The notes below the pieces were generated by a model that had not been told where the DNA came from, ran no database searches, and worked only from the letters and a program-made list of their open reading frames with translations. From assembly GCA_024811115.1 (NCBI GenBank), contig JAKOGH010000721.1, positions 744,001-808,000 on the forward strand: DNA of 64,000 nucleotides, in the 5' to 3' direction. Positions 49,473 to 62,848 of the stretch are shown here, piece by piece; within the stretch, counting starts at the first letter, position 1; the number at the start of each line of letters is the position of its first letter. This stretch comes from Terana coerulea. Its lineage: Eukaryota > Basidiomycota > Agaricomycetes > Polyporales > Phanerochaetaceae. Both the position numbers and the translations under genes were made by a program.

Positions 49473-49751
49473 GTTGGATACGGTCGTCGGATACCGCGTA
49501 TCAGGTACTATATTGCCATATTGCACCAGGTGCGTAGCCGTCGCGTTCAGTGCCGTATCTTGACACATTGTATACACGCAGGAGCTCCCACTTTGAAGCA
49601 TAAATCGAGAGGCCCCAAGGACGTAGTAACATGTTGTATTAGCAGAAGGAAGATTCGCCTACCAATACTATACATTCAAGTCAACGAGAGCGTTGCAAAG
49701 CGAAATGATACGACTGTACACAAGTCAGGAAGCGTTTGTCAGTAATTCATC

Positions 49752-52700
49752 CTACCGTTGACTGCCCCGGACGCTCCGTCTCAGCGGCCTACCACCCTCA
49801 TTCGCATCGGCAGCCCTCTCTACCTGGTCTTCAGTGACAGCCGTCTTCTTGCTCAACTGCCTCTTCTTTTTTGGCGCGGCGACTGCCTCATTGTGCGAGC
49901 CAGCCGATGCGACAGAAGCGTTGCTCGCTCGGGTCTTTCTGGCAGGCATAATAACGACGGAGTCGTCAGGGTCGTCGTCAATCGACAGCCCTTCGGTCTG
50001 TTTCACCAATCCAGCGATAGACTGACTCCGGTTTGGCTGACTGGCACGAGTCCTGCTGGCCGCCGCCTTGGGTTTGCTGGCTGCTGAACCTGTCTTGGTA
50101 CTCGCTGCTCGGCGCGGCTGAGAGTCTTTAACAGGCTTCGCGTCCCATTCCTCGATTTCAGACGTGTCGTCCTCCCGGTATTCGTCATCACCTGGCTCGG
50201 TGGAGAGCTCGCCGATATCCTCTGACTCTTCAGTATGGCTGTTCGAAGCATCTGTACCACTCTCTGGGAGTACGCTAGACTTCGGTTTGTTACGTAGGCC
50301 TTTGGCTGCGAGAGGCGACGGGGAACGCGGAATGTCGCTGATCTCGGACTCTTCCGCCTCAGAATCCTCTTCGACCTTCGCGGCCATGTCAGTCGAAACA
50401 CAAAGCGATACTTGTAAGTGCTCACCAGACTTCTATCGACCTCGTCTTCCTCAATATCATCAAAGTCTTCTTCCGGCGGTTGCAACTGTGCCTCCGCGAC
50501 CTTGGCACCTATCATCACACCCCGGTGCAGCATGTCAATCTTCGCATCCATCTTCATCTCCTGCTGCTCGAGCTGTTTCATCAGCCTTCGGTTGTACATC
50601 TGCTCCATCTGCCGCATGCGTTCCTCCATCTCCTGGATGACCTCCTCGCGCGCCTCGGCCTCGATGATCGCCGCGCGCAGCTCGCTCTCGAACAGTCGCA
50701 TGCGCAGCTCCTCAACCTCGTCAAAGAGCGCGTCGACGAGCGGGTTGATGGGTTCGTCGTCGTCATCGTCCGCGGGGTCGCGCGGCTCCTCGTCCTCCTC
50801 CAGCACCTCGAGGTGCGTTTCGCTCAGTGCGACGCCCGATTGTCCACCGACGGAGATGGTGACTTTCCGGCGGTGCGGGACGACGTCGCTCTCGCGGGAC
50901 CCGACAAACGACTTCCCGCGGGCGTGATGCGGCGGCGGGACGGGGACTGCGCGAGACACGGCGGTGGGCGCCGTGGTGCACACTTCGCGAGCGAGGGCAG
51001 AAAATTTCATGACATGAGAGTTTTCGTCATAACCAGTGTCGTACGGGTTGACGTTCACTATCATGACCTGCCCGCCCTATTAGTCCCAGTGTCTGCCATT
51101 GCCTAGAGATGTCAGGACTCACAGCTCTTCCCTCGCCGACAAAATAGTCCATCAGTATCTCGGTGAGTTTACTATGTCTAAAAGGCACTACCGCCAACCC
51201 TCGCTTGACGTCCCGAGTATCCATTCGCGCAGCAGTAGAAGCCAAGCTCCGCGCGATAGCACGTTGGTTTGCGCGCATGGTCTCCATACACTGCCCGAGG
51301 ACCATGAGAGATTTGTTGATGTTTCCTGCTTCACGTAGACGTTCGCCCGTAGTTTGGGTATGCTTCGTCCGTTCTGAGCCGGCAAGGTCGACAAGTGTGA
51401 GACGAGAGGTCTGGATTGATGTTGGATCCTAAAGGAAACGTTAGTTGTGTTCCATGGCAGTTGACGAGCATAATAGAGAGCATACATCTCTTTCCCCTCG
51501 GTGTACTCTTAACACCTTGATAGTCACCATAGCGTGGCTCCGACTGCTCTGGCTATTTGCGAGCGTGCCGAAGACCTGCCTGTGCATTTGGCCCAGCCTC
51601 AGCAAAGATTTGGCCTGAGCAGCAGAAGTTACTCGAATCTGCCTCTGTCCCGCAACGTATTTCCCGCCACTCGGACCGTCATCTGCATCATAGTCGGATG
51701 GCGGACAAGGTTTTACAGACAGTGCCTTGCGAGTGAGGAAGCAGCGGCTTCGACTGCGTTGCCCCTGAGGACCCGACGGGTAGATTCAAGAACGTCGACG
51801 TCGGTCTAGGTATCCCGGTCGACGATTGGGAGTGGGAAGGCGAAGAACCGTCGTCGACTGAAGCAAAGAGGTCGTACACCTTCTCGTTGTAGACTTCGAC
51901 GTAGGAAAGCCAGATAGTGTATTCGTGATTGCGGTCCAGTTTGAGAGTAGTCGGATCAGTGTCTGGGTTATCGCGAGGCAGATCGGCGAGGATGTCCGCG
52001 AGTGCTGGGGTTGAGCTTGATGGAACATGCCCGCGGTGGGAACCCAGGGAGCTTTGTGACGAATTGAAGTCCGGTGGTGCGTGTTCAATACCTGTCAAGC
52101 GTATAGGACGGAACTGTATGCCACTTTGTAAGCACCCGTAGGCATTGTACGGCTAGTGACGCACCCTGCCGTCCCCGTGCAGACCTTCAATACTGTTGAA
52201 GATGACGTCCAACGTCCGCGGGAGAATACCTGCACTGTCGTCCTCTCTTCCTCCTTGTATAGTGTGTGTCTTACCCGAGTTCGTTACTCCATACGCAAAG
52301 AGCAGCCCGCTCTGTCCTTCAAGGACATCCTTCACGAGAGGCAAGGTCGTCTTAGTAAAGAAGTCTGACTGCGAGGTCGAGGGAGGGAATATGTGAGAGA
52401 AGGTATAGATAGAGGATTGAGGCAAAGTAGAGAGTCGAGAGGTAGGTAGTGACGAGGACTGGGAGTGATCCGACATGCGCACTGCCGTGTCAGATATGGG
52501 CTCGAGATATGGCTTCGATTGTATCGTGCCATCTTCTCCAAGTTGTGGGCGGAGACGAAGGAACGCCTGTAGCGTCGCGTGAGATACTTTAAAACATTAA
52601 GAAATGCTAACCTACCCTTATAGGCTCTCGGTCTGTATCCTCCGGTATTGTAGCATAACTGGATGATTTGGAAACATTGCCCTTGAGTTGGGACTGAGAT

Positions 52701-52909
52701 TGTGAGCCGCTCCCGAGACCCTTTCCCTCTGGCGAGTTGTCGCGATTCGCGAAAGGCTTTCTAGTCGCTTGCTTCTTCGCTGGCTCAGGCGGTGTCGGAG
52801 TAGGAGTACTTCTCGCTGTGACCCGTGTAGACCTCGAGGCTGCCGGCGGGTTGGCAGCGGCAGGGGTCTTTGTCCTCGTTGTGCGGGTAGTCTTTGGTTT
52901 CGTGGACAT
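49752..52909 (-). CDS. Kinesin-6 family motor (MKLP/Klp9-like)
   Basis: A mitotic plus-end motor of about 930 residues, expected at the spindle midzone. The ATG at 52909 (MSTKPKTTRTTRTK) begins a basic disordered head. The motor domain then shows AFLRLRP, FAYGVTNSGKTHTI (the TNSGKT P-loop form typical of kinesin-6), a long Ser-rich insert, IWLSYVEVYNEKVYDLF, VFGTLANSQSSRSHAMVTIK, LTLVDLAGSERTKHTQT and VPFRHSKLTEILMDYF. A coiled coil (EVEELRMRLFESELRAAIIE) and an acidic, Lys-rich disordered tail follow. At 51741 one extra base moves the frame between SKPL and FLTRKALSVKP; no intron fits. It is head-to-head with the kinetochore gene Spc7. Confidence 0.92.
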
Positions 52910-53207
52910 AATCGAAGGCTCCTCCAGGTCTCTTTGATAAGATAGATGTTGCAAGATCGTTACGAATAATTCTGAATGAGTTGCTGGCGTGCTCGTGGTT
53001 GAAACGAAGCGGTTGTGGCGCTAGACGCCTGCCTCAGTCGCGCCACGCGACGATAGCGCGTCAAGCCACGTGACCGAGTCGCGTTGACAGGATCTCGCCG
53101 TGCTTGTCTCCTCGCACATCGACCCCGACGACCCCGACGCCTGTCTCATGACATTGCTAGGAGCTTACACTAATTTCTAACTTATTTTCCTCGTAATTCT
53201 CGCAGAC
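52910..53207. promoter_or_regulatory. Shared divergent promoter of kinesin-6 and Spc7
   Basis: 298 bp between two start codons that face away from each other. It contains several CGCG cores (ACGCGA at 53045-53050, GCGCGTC near 53056, TCGCGTT near 53079) and an E-box CACGTG at 53067-53072. CGCG cores resemble MBF-type cell-cycle elements, which would suit two mitotic genes. Function is inferred. Confidence 0.55.
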
Positions 53208-56200
53208 ATGGCACCCAAGATATCCCCCAACCGCCGACGGTCAATCGCTGTGCTCGGCCAGTCCTCGAACAAGGCCATCCAGAAGCGACGGAGGGCATAC
53301 AGCATCGTACCGGGAGAGAAACTGAGCCCTGCCGCCAGAGCAAGGAAACTGGTGCGTTCGCTCTCGCTCTGTCTGCTTTGCAGCTGAAGGTCGCTGTTAG
53401 GGTCCCCGCAAGAGTATTCTGAAGGCTTCTCGCCCGAGCCAAGATTCTGCATTCTCAAATAGCCAAGATGCTGACTCCAACAATGTCACTATGTCTATGG
53501 ATACTACCAATGTCTTCGGTCCAGTTACCTCTCGCAAGAGCCTTGGTCTCGACCGCCGTGTGAGTTTCGCCAGCCACGCCCATGTCAGGCTATTCAAGAA
53601 AGGCTCAAAATCCACAAACTCGGTCTCGTTCGCGGGAGAGGGAGATGATGACTCGGAGGAACGTGACTCAGAGGAGGAGAGGAGTAGTCGCAGACGAACC
53701 TCAACGCGTCGCCGCTCTTCAACAGGTTTCCCAGCTGCAGACTACGGCGAAGGGTCTATGGACATGGACACGGAAGACGACACTGGCCCTATCCCTCGGG
53801 GCCTTTTGAACGGCCCTTCTCTGGATGATGAAGAGCTGCCCGAATTTAGCGAAGACGAGGCTTATGGTGAAAATATGGACATGACTGAAGCGATCTCCAG
53901 AAACAATATGCGACAACGGTCAATGTCTCTCGGATTTGGGAGGGAAAGTCTCCCAGGGCCAAGCCGAAGATCCAGCATCGTAACCGCCTCTCAGGGACAC
54001 AGCGAGAACCAGCCCTACCAGCCGAGATCGGTTGCCCAGACGGAGTATTCGGAAGACGAAGATACCCAGCGATTCGACTCCTCTCTTGGGCTGCATGAGG
54101 ATACTTTCTCTCGCCGCCTGCCAGACAACGACGAGAATGCTACGATCATGACACAGTCAGATATGGACGTCACTACGTCTTCGATGGACCCTACAACTTC
54201 CTCCAACAACACACAACCCGTGGAGTTTACTATCCCAGTTGTGCGCCCGCCACCTCCACCCGACGAACAATGGCTTAAGCTTCGTGCGCTTACTCATGCT
54301 GGCGCGGAACCCTACGAGCCTCCCGAGATGGAAGCCATCGACGACCCAGAGGCGAACGCAATCGTGGATGCCTCAGGTATCTGGGATGAGCAGCACTCGG
54401 GTGATGTCTCAGGCGACGTCTCCGGAGACATGTCCATTGATGTAACTGCGACGCAAGGACACCCCGCGGACGAGTCTGGCATGGACCTGACGGACGCACT
54501 GACGCGTCTCGCGAAGGCTCGTCCGTCGCTCGGACTGCCTCCTCTACCGGACGACGGGGACACGCAAGACTTCTCCGTACACCAGGATGGAGTTGCGCAA
54601 GATGACACGTTCACGAGCACGGAAGACAGCTTCAATGCCGATGACATGTCTCTGGACGGGAACCGCACTCTGAACCTCACGAAGATCAGACAAAGCATGG
54701 GCGGAAGGCAGAGCCTAGCTATGGATATGACTACGGTATTCCGAGATCAGCCCCTACCTGCTCCTGCCCCAAAGCCGCAAGCTCCATCTTTTCAACCAGC
54801 CGCACAGCGATCTCCGCCTGTGCAGGGAGCGTCGACATCAGCGAGGCCGTCAATATTCTCTGCACCGTCCTCAGTGTTCAGTGCGCCCAATTCAGCATCA
54901 CCACAGAACTCTACTGCATCCCCCGTATCCTCAGCAACACCTCCACAGACATCGTCAACTCCGCCGTCCGAACCCCCCGCACCTGTCGCCAAACCGCTTT
55001 CTCAAACTCCAGCACAGGCAACCGTCCCGCAACCATTCACGTTCAGCGCTCCCAGCCGCCTTCCGAACGATACGCCCTCCAAGCGCCCCACACCCTCAAC
55101 AGCCCCAAGACCGCCTGCCTCCCCCTCCAAACTTCCTGTGTTTAAGGGCACCGCGGCATTCGCGCCGCCTTCCGTGCCAAAGTCTCCCAGAAAGAGGCCC
55201 GCGCCGGAAGAGGTCTTTACGGACCCAGACAACGATACGCCGAGTCCAGCGAAGAAGCAGGCCGTCGGCCGTTTGGAGGTACCACACCTGCAGAGCAGCA
55301 AGGACCGCAGTCCGTTGCCTCGGCGCAACAGAACAGGAGGGCCAGCACGTCGGCGTCGGTGCGAAGGCCCTCAGGATACTTTGCGCAGCGGAAGAGTCTT
55401 GGTGCGACAGCCAGTATGAGCCTCCCTCCTGTCGCGTTGTCTGTGCCAAAGCCGGCGCTCGCGAGGTCTGTGTCTACGCCCACGAGCCTCGGCCGGAGGC
55501 CCTCGGGCCAAAAGACGTGCGGCCCTCTGCAGACGGCGAGAAATCTCTGGAGAGCGAGAAGCTGTACCCGGATCTGTCGGATGTGCAGGAGGGGCTCATG
55601 CGCGAGCGACAGGTGTCGAACGACGAGCAGTTGTATCCTGACCTATCAGTTGTGCAAGAGGAGCTCGAGCGCGAGCAGCAGGTGTCGAGAACTCAGAGCC
55701 CCATCCCTCGACCGTCGACGCCACGGAGGGATTCAGACAAGGACAAGGACAAGGGCAAAGCGTGCGACAGAGAGGCGGCGCGGCAGTCGGTGGCGTCGCC
55801 CACGCCCACACGGGGCTCGCCCTCGCCTGCGTTCCTCGACCAGCCAGCATCGCCTGTGCCACCTAAGCCCCTGCCGCCGCTCATGCAGCCACGAGACCGC
55901 CGGCAGTCAACCGCGACGCCGCCGATGAGGCCAGTTTCTCCAGCGATGGCTGCGAGGCCTTCGTTAGTGCAGAGCACAAAAGTGCCTGCTCAGGCACGGC
56001 CGGCGAAGGCACTGGTATTTGCGGACGATGAGACCGGTCGGAGTGCCGAGCCCGTGGGCGTAGAGGGAGGGCGGGAGACGGAGGAGTGGCGGGAGGGCGT
56101 GGACGAAGATTTGGATGACGAGCTGGTGGGTATATGCACTCAACTATGTCCGTTTATGACTGACATCCACTCATCCTGCCCAGCCCACCATCTCCATCGA

Positions 56201-57949
56201 GCAATTTTTCGAGATGACCAACATCCGGTTCATGGACGAGCTGACTGCGCCGCGGCGCTCGACGATCCACCCCGCCGCCCTGCGGCACACGAACCGGCGG
56301 CGCTCGCTCTCGTCGTCCGCCGGCGAGGTGCCTCCGCCGGTGCCGCTCGCCGAGTTCGTCGCCGCGATGGCGGTCGAGGTGCCGCAGCTCGAGCTGTACG
56401 GCGTGCTCGCGGAGGAGCTCACCGGCTGGATCGAGGAGAGCCGCAAGATCTGCCGGCAGGCGGAGGAGGACGCGGAGAAGATGACGCCGGCGCTGTTCCA
56501 TGAGTTCGCGCTGGCGGACGAGGTCGAGAAGCAGGATCTACTGGTGCGTGTGCTTCTACCCCTTTCAGAAGCTGAGATTGACCAGGAATGGATAGCACCA
56601 ACTGAAGTTGATCAAAGCGAACACGATCGGAGGCGCCAAGTCTCAGTGGTATGACTGGAAGAACGAGTGGGTCGGTCGATTGCAGGAGTCTGCTGAGGAG
56701 GCATTTTCTGGCCTTGAAAACGTAGGTCGCAATATCTACACGCCGGCGCTCCACCACTTACCTTTGTCTGTCCTGCAGGATGCCAAGTTTTTGGAAACGG
56801 TTATCAGTCAGACGCAAACTATGTTGCCGTCCCTGCGGTCGGAGTACGCTCAGGTCTTGGAAGAGCTTGAAAGGGAGGAAGCCGCTGTCGCCGAACTTGA
56901 AAAGTCCGACAAAGAATACCTAAACGAGCTGAAGGTGTCCATTGCCGAACAAGAGTGCGTATACAAGCCTTTTCTTCACTGAGCGCCCGCGTGCTGACCC
57001 TCGTGCAGCATGGAAATCCAGGCCTTCCGCGCGAACGTCTCCGAGGCGCAGGCAAAGCTCGAGCGGCTGCAGGAGAAGCAGACGGAGGTGGCCGTGCAGA
57101 AGCAGGAGATCACGGGCGCGATCGAGCACGCGCAGCGCATCGTGCACATCCAGACGGAGAGCACGTCCGCAGAGGTGTTCCGCCTGCAGAGCGAGCTCGA
57201 GGCGCTCGAGGACCTGCACCTCTGGCGCTGCACGAAGCTTGGCCCCGGCCGCGTGGAGTTCCTGTACGCTGGCCGGCTCGAGGTCGCGGTGCCGTGTGTG
57301 CAGTACCGGCCGGTTGTGGACAGGGTGGGTGTGGCGCTGGCGAAGCAGGCGCGCCTGAAGGAGCGCGACGCGTTCCCCACGCTCACGCAGATTATGATCT
57401 CGAATGCTCGGCACGTCCTGGCAGGCCTCCCTGGCAAGGCCGACCTACGCATGGTAAGTCACAATGCAACGATGATTATGCGTTGACCGAAAGCTCGCGC
57501 AGGTTGTCCAGCGGCTGGGCGACTTCTGGTCATCGTGTGCGCAGCTGCGGACACAGCTGACGTTTCTGCGGATTAAATACCCGCTCGAAGTCAAGGCTGT
57601 TCCAGTCGACAATGCGCCACCCGCGCTGCACGCCCGCGCCACCGTCCTCTTCGTCCCTGTCAAGTCGAAAGCGCACGTCTCCTTCATCTTCGACGCCGAC
57701 ACATACTCTCGCTGGCCGCTGTCCATAGCGTCGCTGAAATGCGATGTCAAGGTCGCTTACGGCACTGTTGAGTAAGTCGCCTTTGTCGCCTTTGCACTCG
57801 CGGTAGCTTGACATAAGCGTGGCAGCCGGCAACAAGTGTTGGACGCCGCCATGGATCGTCTGTCGCAGGCGACGCCGTTCGAGAACCACGGATGCCTTCT
57901 GGACGCTTGTATCGAAGCGGCGGAACAGTTCGCACCGTCATCGCAGTAA
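53208..57949 (+). CDS. Kinetochore scaffold Spc7 (KNL1/Spc105 homologue)
   Basis: Links kinetochores to the spindle checkpoint. The ATG at 53208 gives MAPKISPNRRRSIAVLG and KSILKASR, with basic Ser-rich sites and the RVSF phosphatase-1 docking motif in LDRRVSFASHA. The middle carries MELT-like repeats (MDMDTEDDTG, MDMTEAI, MDLTDAL, MDMTTVF) that would recruit Bub3/Bub1 when phosphorylated. The C-terminal Spc7 domain starts TISIEQFFEMTNIRFMDELT and runs through IKANTIGGAKSQWYDWKNEW, a coiled coil (ALEDLHLWRCTKL region) and a folded end, stopping at TAA 57947-57949. Two one-base losses are apparent, in TTT near 55273 (AVGR to FGGTTPAEQQ) and AAAA near 55512 (SGQK to DVRPSADGEK); both lie in the disordered part. 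About 1,400 residues. Confidence 0.92.
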
Positions 57950-59957
<2,008 letters not shown>

Positions 59958-60424
59958 AGTCGGTAGAGGCGGCAATGGGCGACGAAACATAAACTAGAGC
60001 CGGGACACGGCATACTGTATCTGTAGACACAAGCTGAAGAACGCATACCTGGTATTCGAATACACTTCCAGCAGCAGAACAGCCGGCGAGGATACCACCG
60101 CCAGTACCAGCCCCGATATTGCCGGAAATGGGTGGGATTTGCGGGCACACAACGATATACAATTATATACAAGATGGCAGATCGCATGGAGAGATGATGT
60201 GGGTCCTGTATAGTCAATACTTGCTGATCCAAATAGTCGACCAAGGGAAAAAGCCGGGCATGAGTTGAAGTCGCCAGAGAGTGGGATGTTCGACATTTAC
60301 AACCGATAATATACAAAGCGATACATTACGAGAGATATCAAAGCTAGAGCGTGTCGCGTTGTCAAAACATGTTCGTATCCGCATTTTACAAGACAGTAAA
60401 CTCACAAAAAGTCATCGCAGGTCA
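59958..60424. other. Spacer between convergent genes
   Basis: The 3' flanks of the oxidoreductase (+) and the coiled-coil gene (-). No supported feature. Confidence 0.5.
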
Positions 60425-62562
60425 TCAGAGTGTCATCAGTTTCTGGTCCAAGCCTGCAAGAAGCACCGCCAACGTCTCGCGGCCTGCGCGCACGAGCTCC
60501 AGCTCGCCGTCCGCCGCACACCGCACGGACCTCCACGCGCTGCCTGCGTTGCACGCTGCGCTCGAGAGCGCCCACGCCGCCTGCCGCCTCTGCAGCGCCG
60601 CTTCCTGTGCCGCCGCGGCGTCGCGCGCGCCCTGCGTCAGGGCCTCCGTCACGGCCTGGTCCCGCACGGCATGCGCGTCGGCAAGCTGCGCCTCCAGGCC
60701 CGCCGTATGTTGCGCACGCGCGTCGTCGCGGCGCAGGCTCCCGTGGACCCTCTCCTCGAGCTCCGCGACCTGGCGCGCGAGCGCCTCCGCATCACGCGCC
60801 TGCGCCGCCTTCGCCGCCGCCAGCTCCGCCTGGAGCGCGTCGATATCCGAAAGGCGTGTCTGCGCGATGTGCTCGACGGACGCGAGCTGCAGGCGCAGCA
60901 GCGTCGCGGCCGCGCCCTCGAGCGGCGGCACGTCCGCATTGTCGTAACGTAGCAGCGCGGGGTGCGGCGCCGGGGACGGCGTCGTGTCCGGCAGGAGCAC
61001 CTGCGAGATCGAGCCGTAGCTCGTCGGCGACGGCAGCGCGCTCAGCATCGGGCTCTCCGGGATGTCGGTGAGCGTGAGCTGGCTGGGGGTCGGGGACGCG
61101 GCGAGCGTGTGGAACGGCGCGTCCATGTCGCGCAGCATGTGCTCGACGTCGGGCGTGCCCATGTTTCTGTTGTGCTGCGCCAGCTGGTCCCAAGACAGGA
61201 TAGAGCCGCGGTCGCTCCCGGCCATCCCGCGGCGGAAGGGGCGCAGGAACGGCGAGCCGTCGGCGGTGGGTGGGGCTGGAGAGAGGTATGACAGATTCGA
61301 ACGGCCGGGCAGCGTAAACGGGGACAGACGTGGAGGTGTATGCGGCTGAGCCACTTCGTCCAGGCTGATGGTGGGCCGCATTCTAGGTATGGCCGGGGGT
61401 AGGTGCAGATGGGGACGCCATTTGCGAGAGCATAAATTCCACATCGCTCGCGTCCATGCTGCTGTCCATGCTGCTATCCGCGGTCAGGTTGATGATAGGT
61501 GCAGCAGCCGCCAGCTGCGAGCGCGAGGAGGACGCGCTAGCCTTCCTACGCCGAACGGACACATTGGAAAGAGGTGAGTCCGGAGCAGGCGGAAGCGTGC
61601 TGCCGTTTCGCAAAGGACTGGGTGTCACGGTGTTCTTCGCACGAACAGATCCACCAGAGCGTTCTACAATACGCCTCATCGCCGTCGGGGTCGTCGGCGA
61701 GGCGGAAGCGGACACTGAGGATGGGGGTCGCGTGACAGGCCCGGAGGCAGGCTTGCTCACGCCGCTCTGCCTGTTGCGCGTCGGCGATGGCACGCGCGTG
61801 GGCGAGGCCTGGCGCGGCACCTTCGACTTGGGCGTAACGGAGGACGCCTTGGACTTGGTTTTGTTCTCCGGGCGTCGAGGGGCGCACGTTAATAGCGGCG
61901 GTCAGGTTGACCTGCAGCGCGTTGCGGTGCGGGAGCGGACTGATCGCACGTCTGACCTTCTCTGCGGGCCTATCCCCGTCGAGATTCAGTAGCGTTTTAC
62001 CCTTCTCCTCGCTCTCGTCCTCTTCCGATGAACTGAGCCGCCGCCGCGTGCCAGCGCGGGCGGGCGGCGAGGGGCCTCTCTTCGCGCTAGCGTTCTCAAC
62101 AAGCACAGACTTGGGCCTGTACTTGGGCAGCGCAGACGTAGGGCCATTCGTGCGGGTGCGAGGGCGCAGGCTCGAGGCACGAGTGAGCCCAAACTTGGGG
62201 CTGATAACGCCGGGCGACTGCTCCTCAGAGGAGGTCGTCCCGCCGGTGGCCTTCGGCAGCCCAGACAGCCTGCGCGACGCCTTCGAGAGGGTCGCGTTTT
62301 CAGGCGACGCCGTCTTCTCCTTCCTGCTCGCAGGCCGTTTCTCCGCGGACACAGGCGCAGGCGGGACGAGGCTGCTGCGTTTTGAGACCGTGCCCTTCGC
62401 CTCCTTCGTCTTCTTCGCCTTCTCCTTCTCGCCGCCCGCCTCCCTGCTCTCCTTGTGCATCACGTCCGCCAGGGCCTTTCCGACCGACGAGAAATTGAGA
62501 GCTTTAATGTGCGAGCGAGTATTGGGGCGCGTGCGCTGGCCCGCGTCGGTCGCGGTCGACAT
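60425..62562 (-). CDS. Coiled-coil protein with basic disordered N-terminus, function unknown
   Basis: I join three overlapping minus-strand frames into one gene starting MSTATDAGQRTRPNTRSHIK at 62562. Part one is Lys/Ser/Pro-rich (KEKAKKTKEAKG, RRRLSSSEEDESEEKG). Part two continues KTKSKASSVTPKSKVPRQ and ends ASDVEFMLSQMASPSAPTP. Part three starts AIPRMRPTISLDEV, holds TPDVEHMLRDMDAPF and ends with a long Ala-rich coiled coil (LQAELAAAKAAQARDAEALA). Changing a single base at about 61871 (CCGGG) and about 61395 (CCGGGGG) restores one continuous protein of about 700 residues. Two copies of a DVExMLxxM motif are visible. Basic, phosphorylatable and coiled-coil features would suit a cytoskeletal, spindle or chromatin factor, but no family is recognised. 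Two or three separate genes remain possible. Confidence 0.6.
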
Positions 62563-62848
62563 GGTCGTCAGGGAATAGTAGTGAGCGTTGGGTTTGTGTG
62601 TACGTTCGACGTGTCTCCAGCCCTCGTCGTCGTTAGGTGTAAATCAAGACGTAAAACGCCAGGAGGGTCGTCCAGGCCACTGTCGCCTGGTATATTGGTT
62701 GAAGTCCAACCGAGGGTAAATAGCGCGCTACACGCTCGGAATGTGGGTCCTTCTCACCGACTGGCAAAATTCACACGGTACTTTATAGCAGATATGAGGT
62801 AGGAAGTCCGCCAGGGGTATACGGGGGATAGAATAAGAATAAAGAGAG

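Noticed and set aside
56955..57560. Arg/Ala/Gly-rich frames overlapping the Spc7 C-terminus on both strands
   Set aside because: They are shadows of the Spc7 coiled coil, which is clearly read in the other frame.
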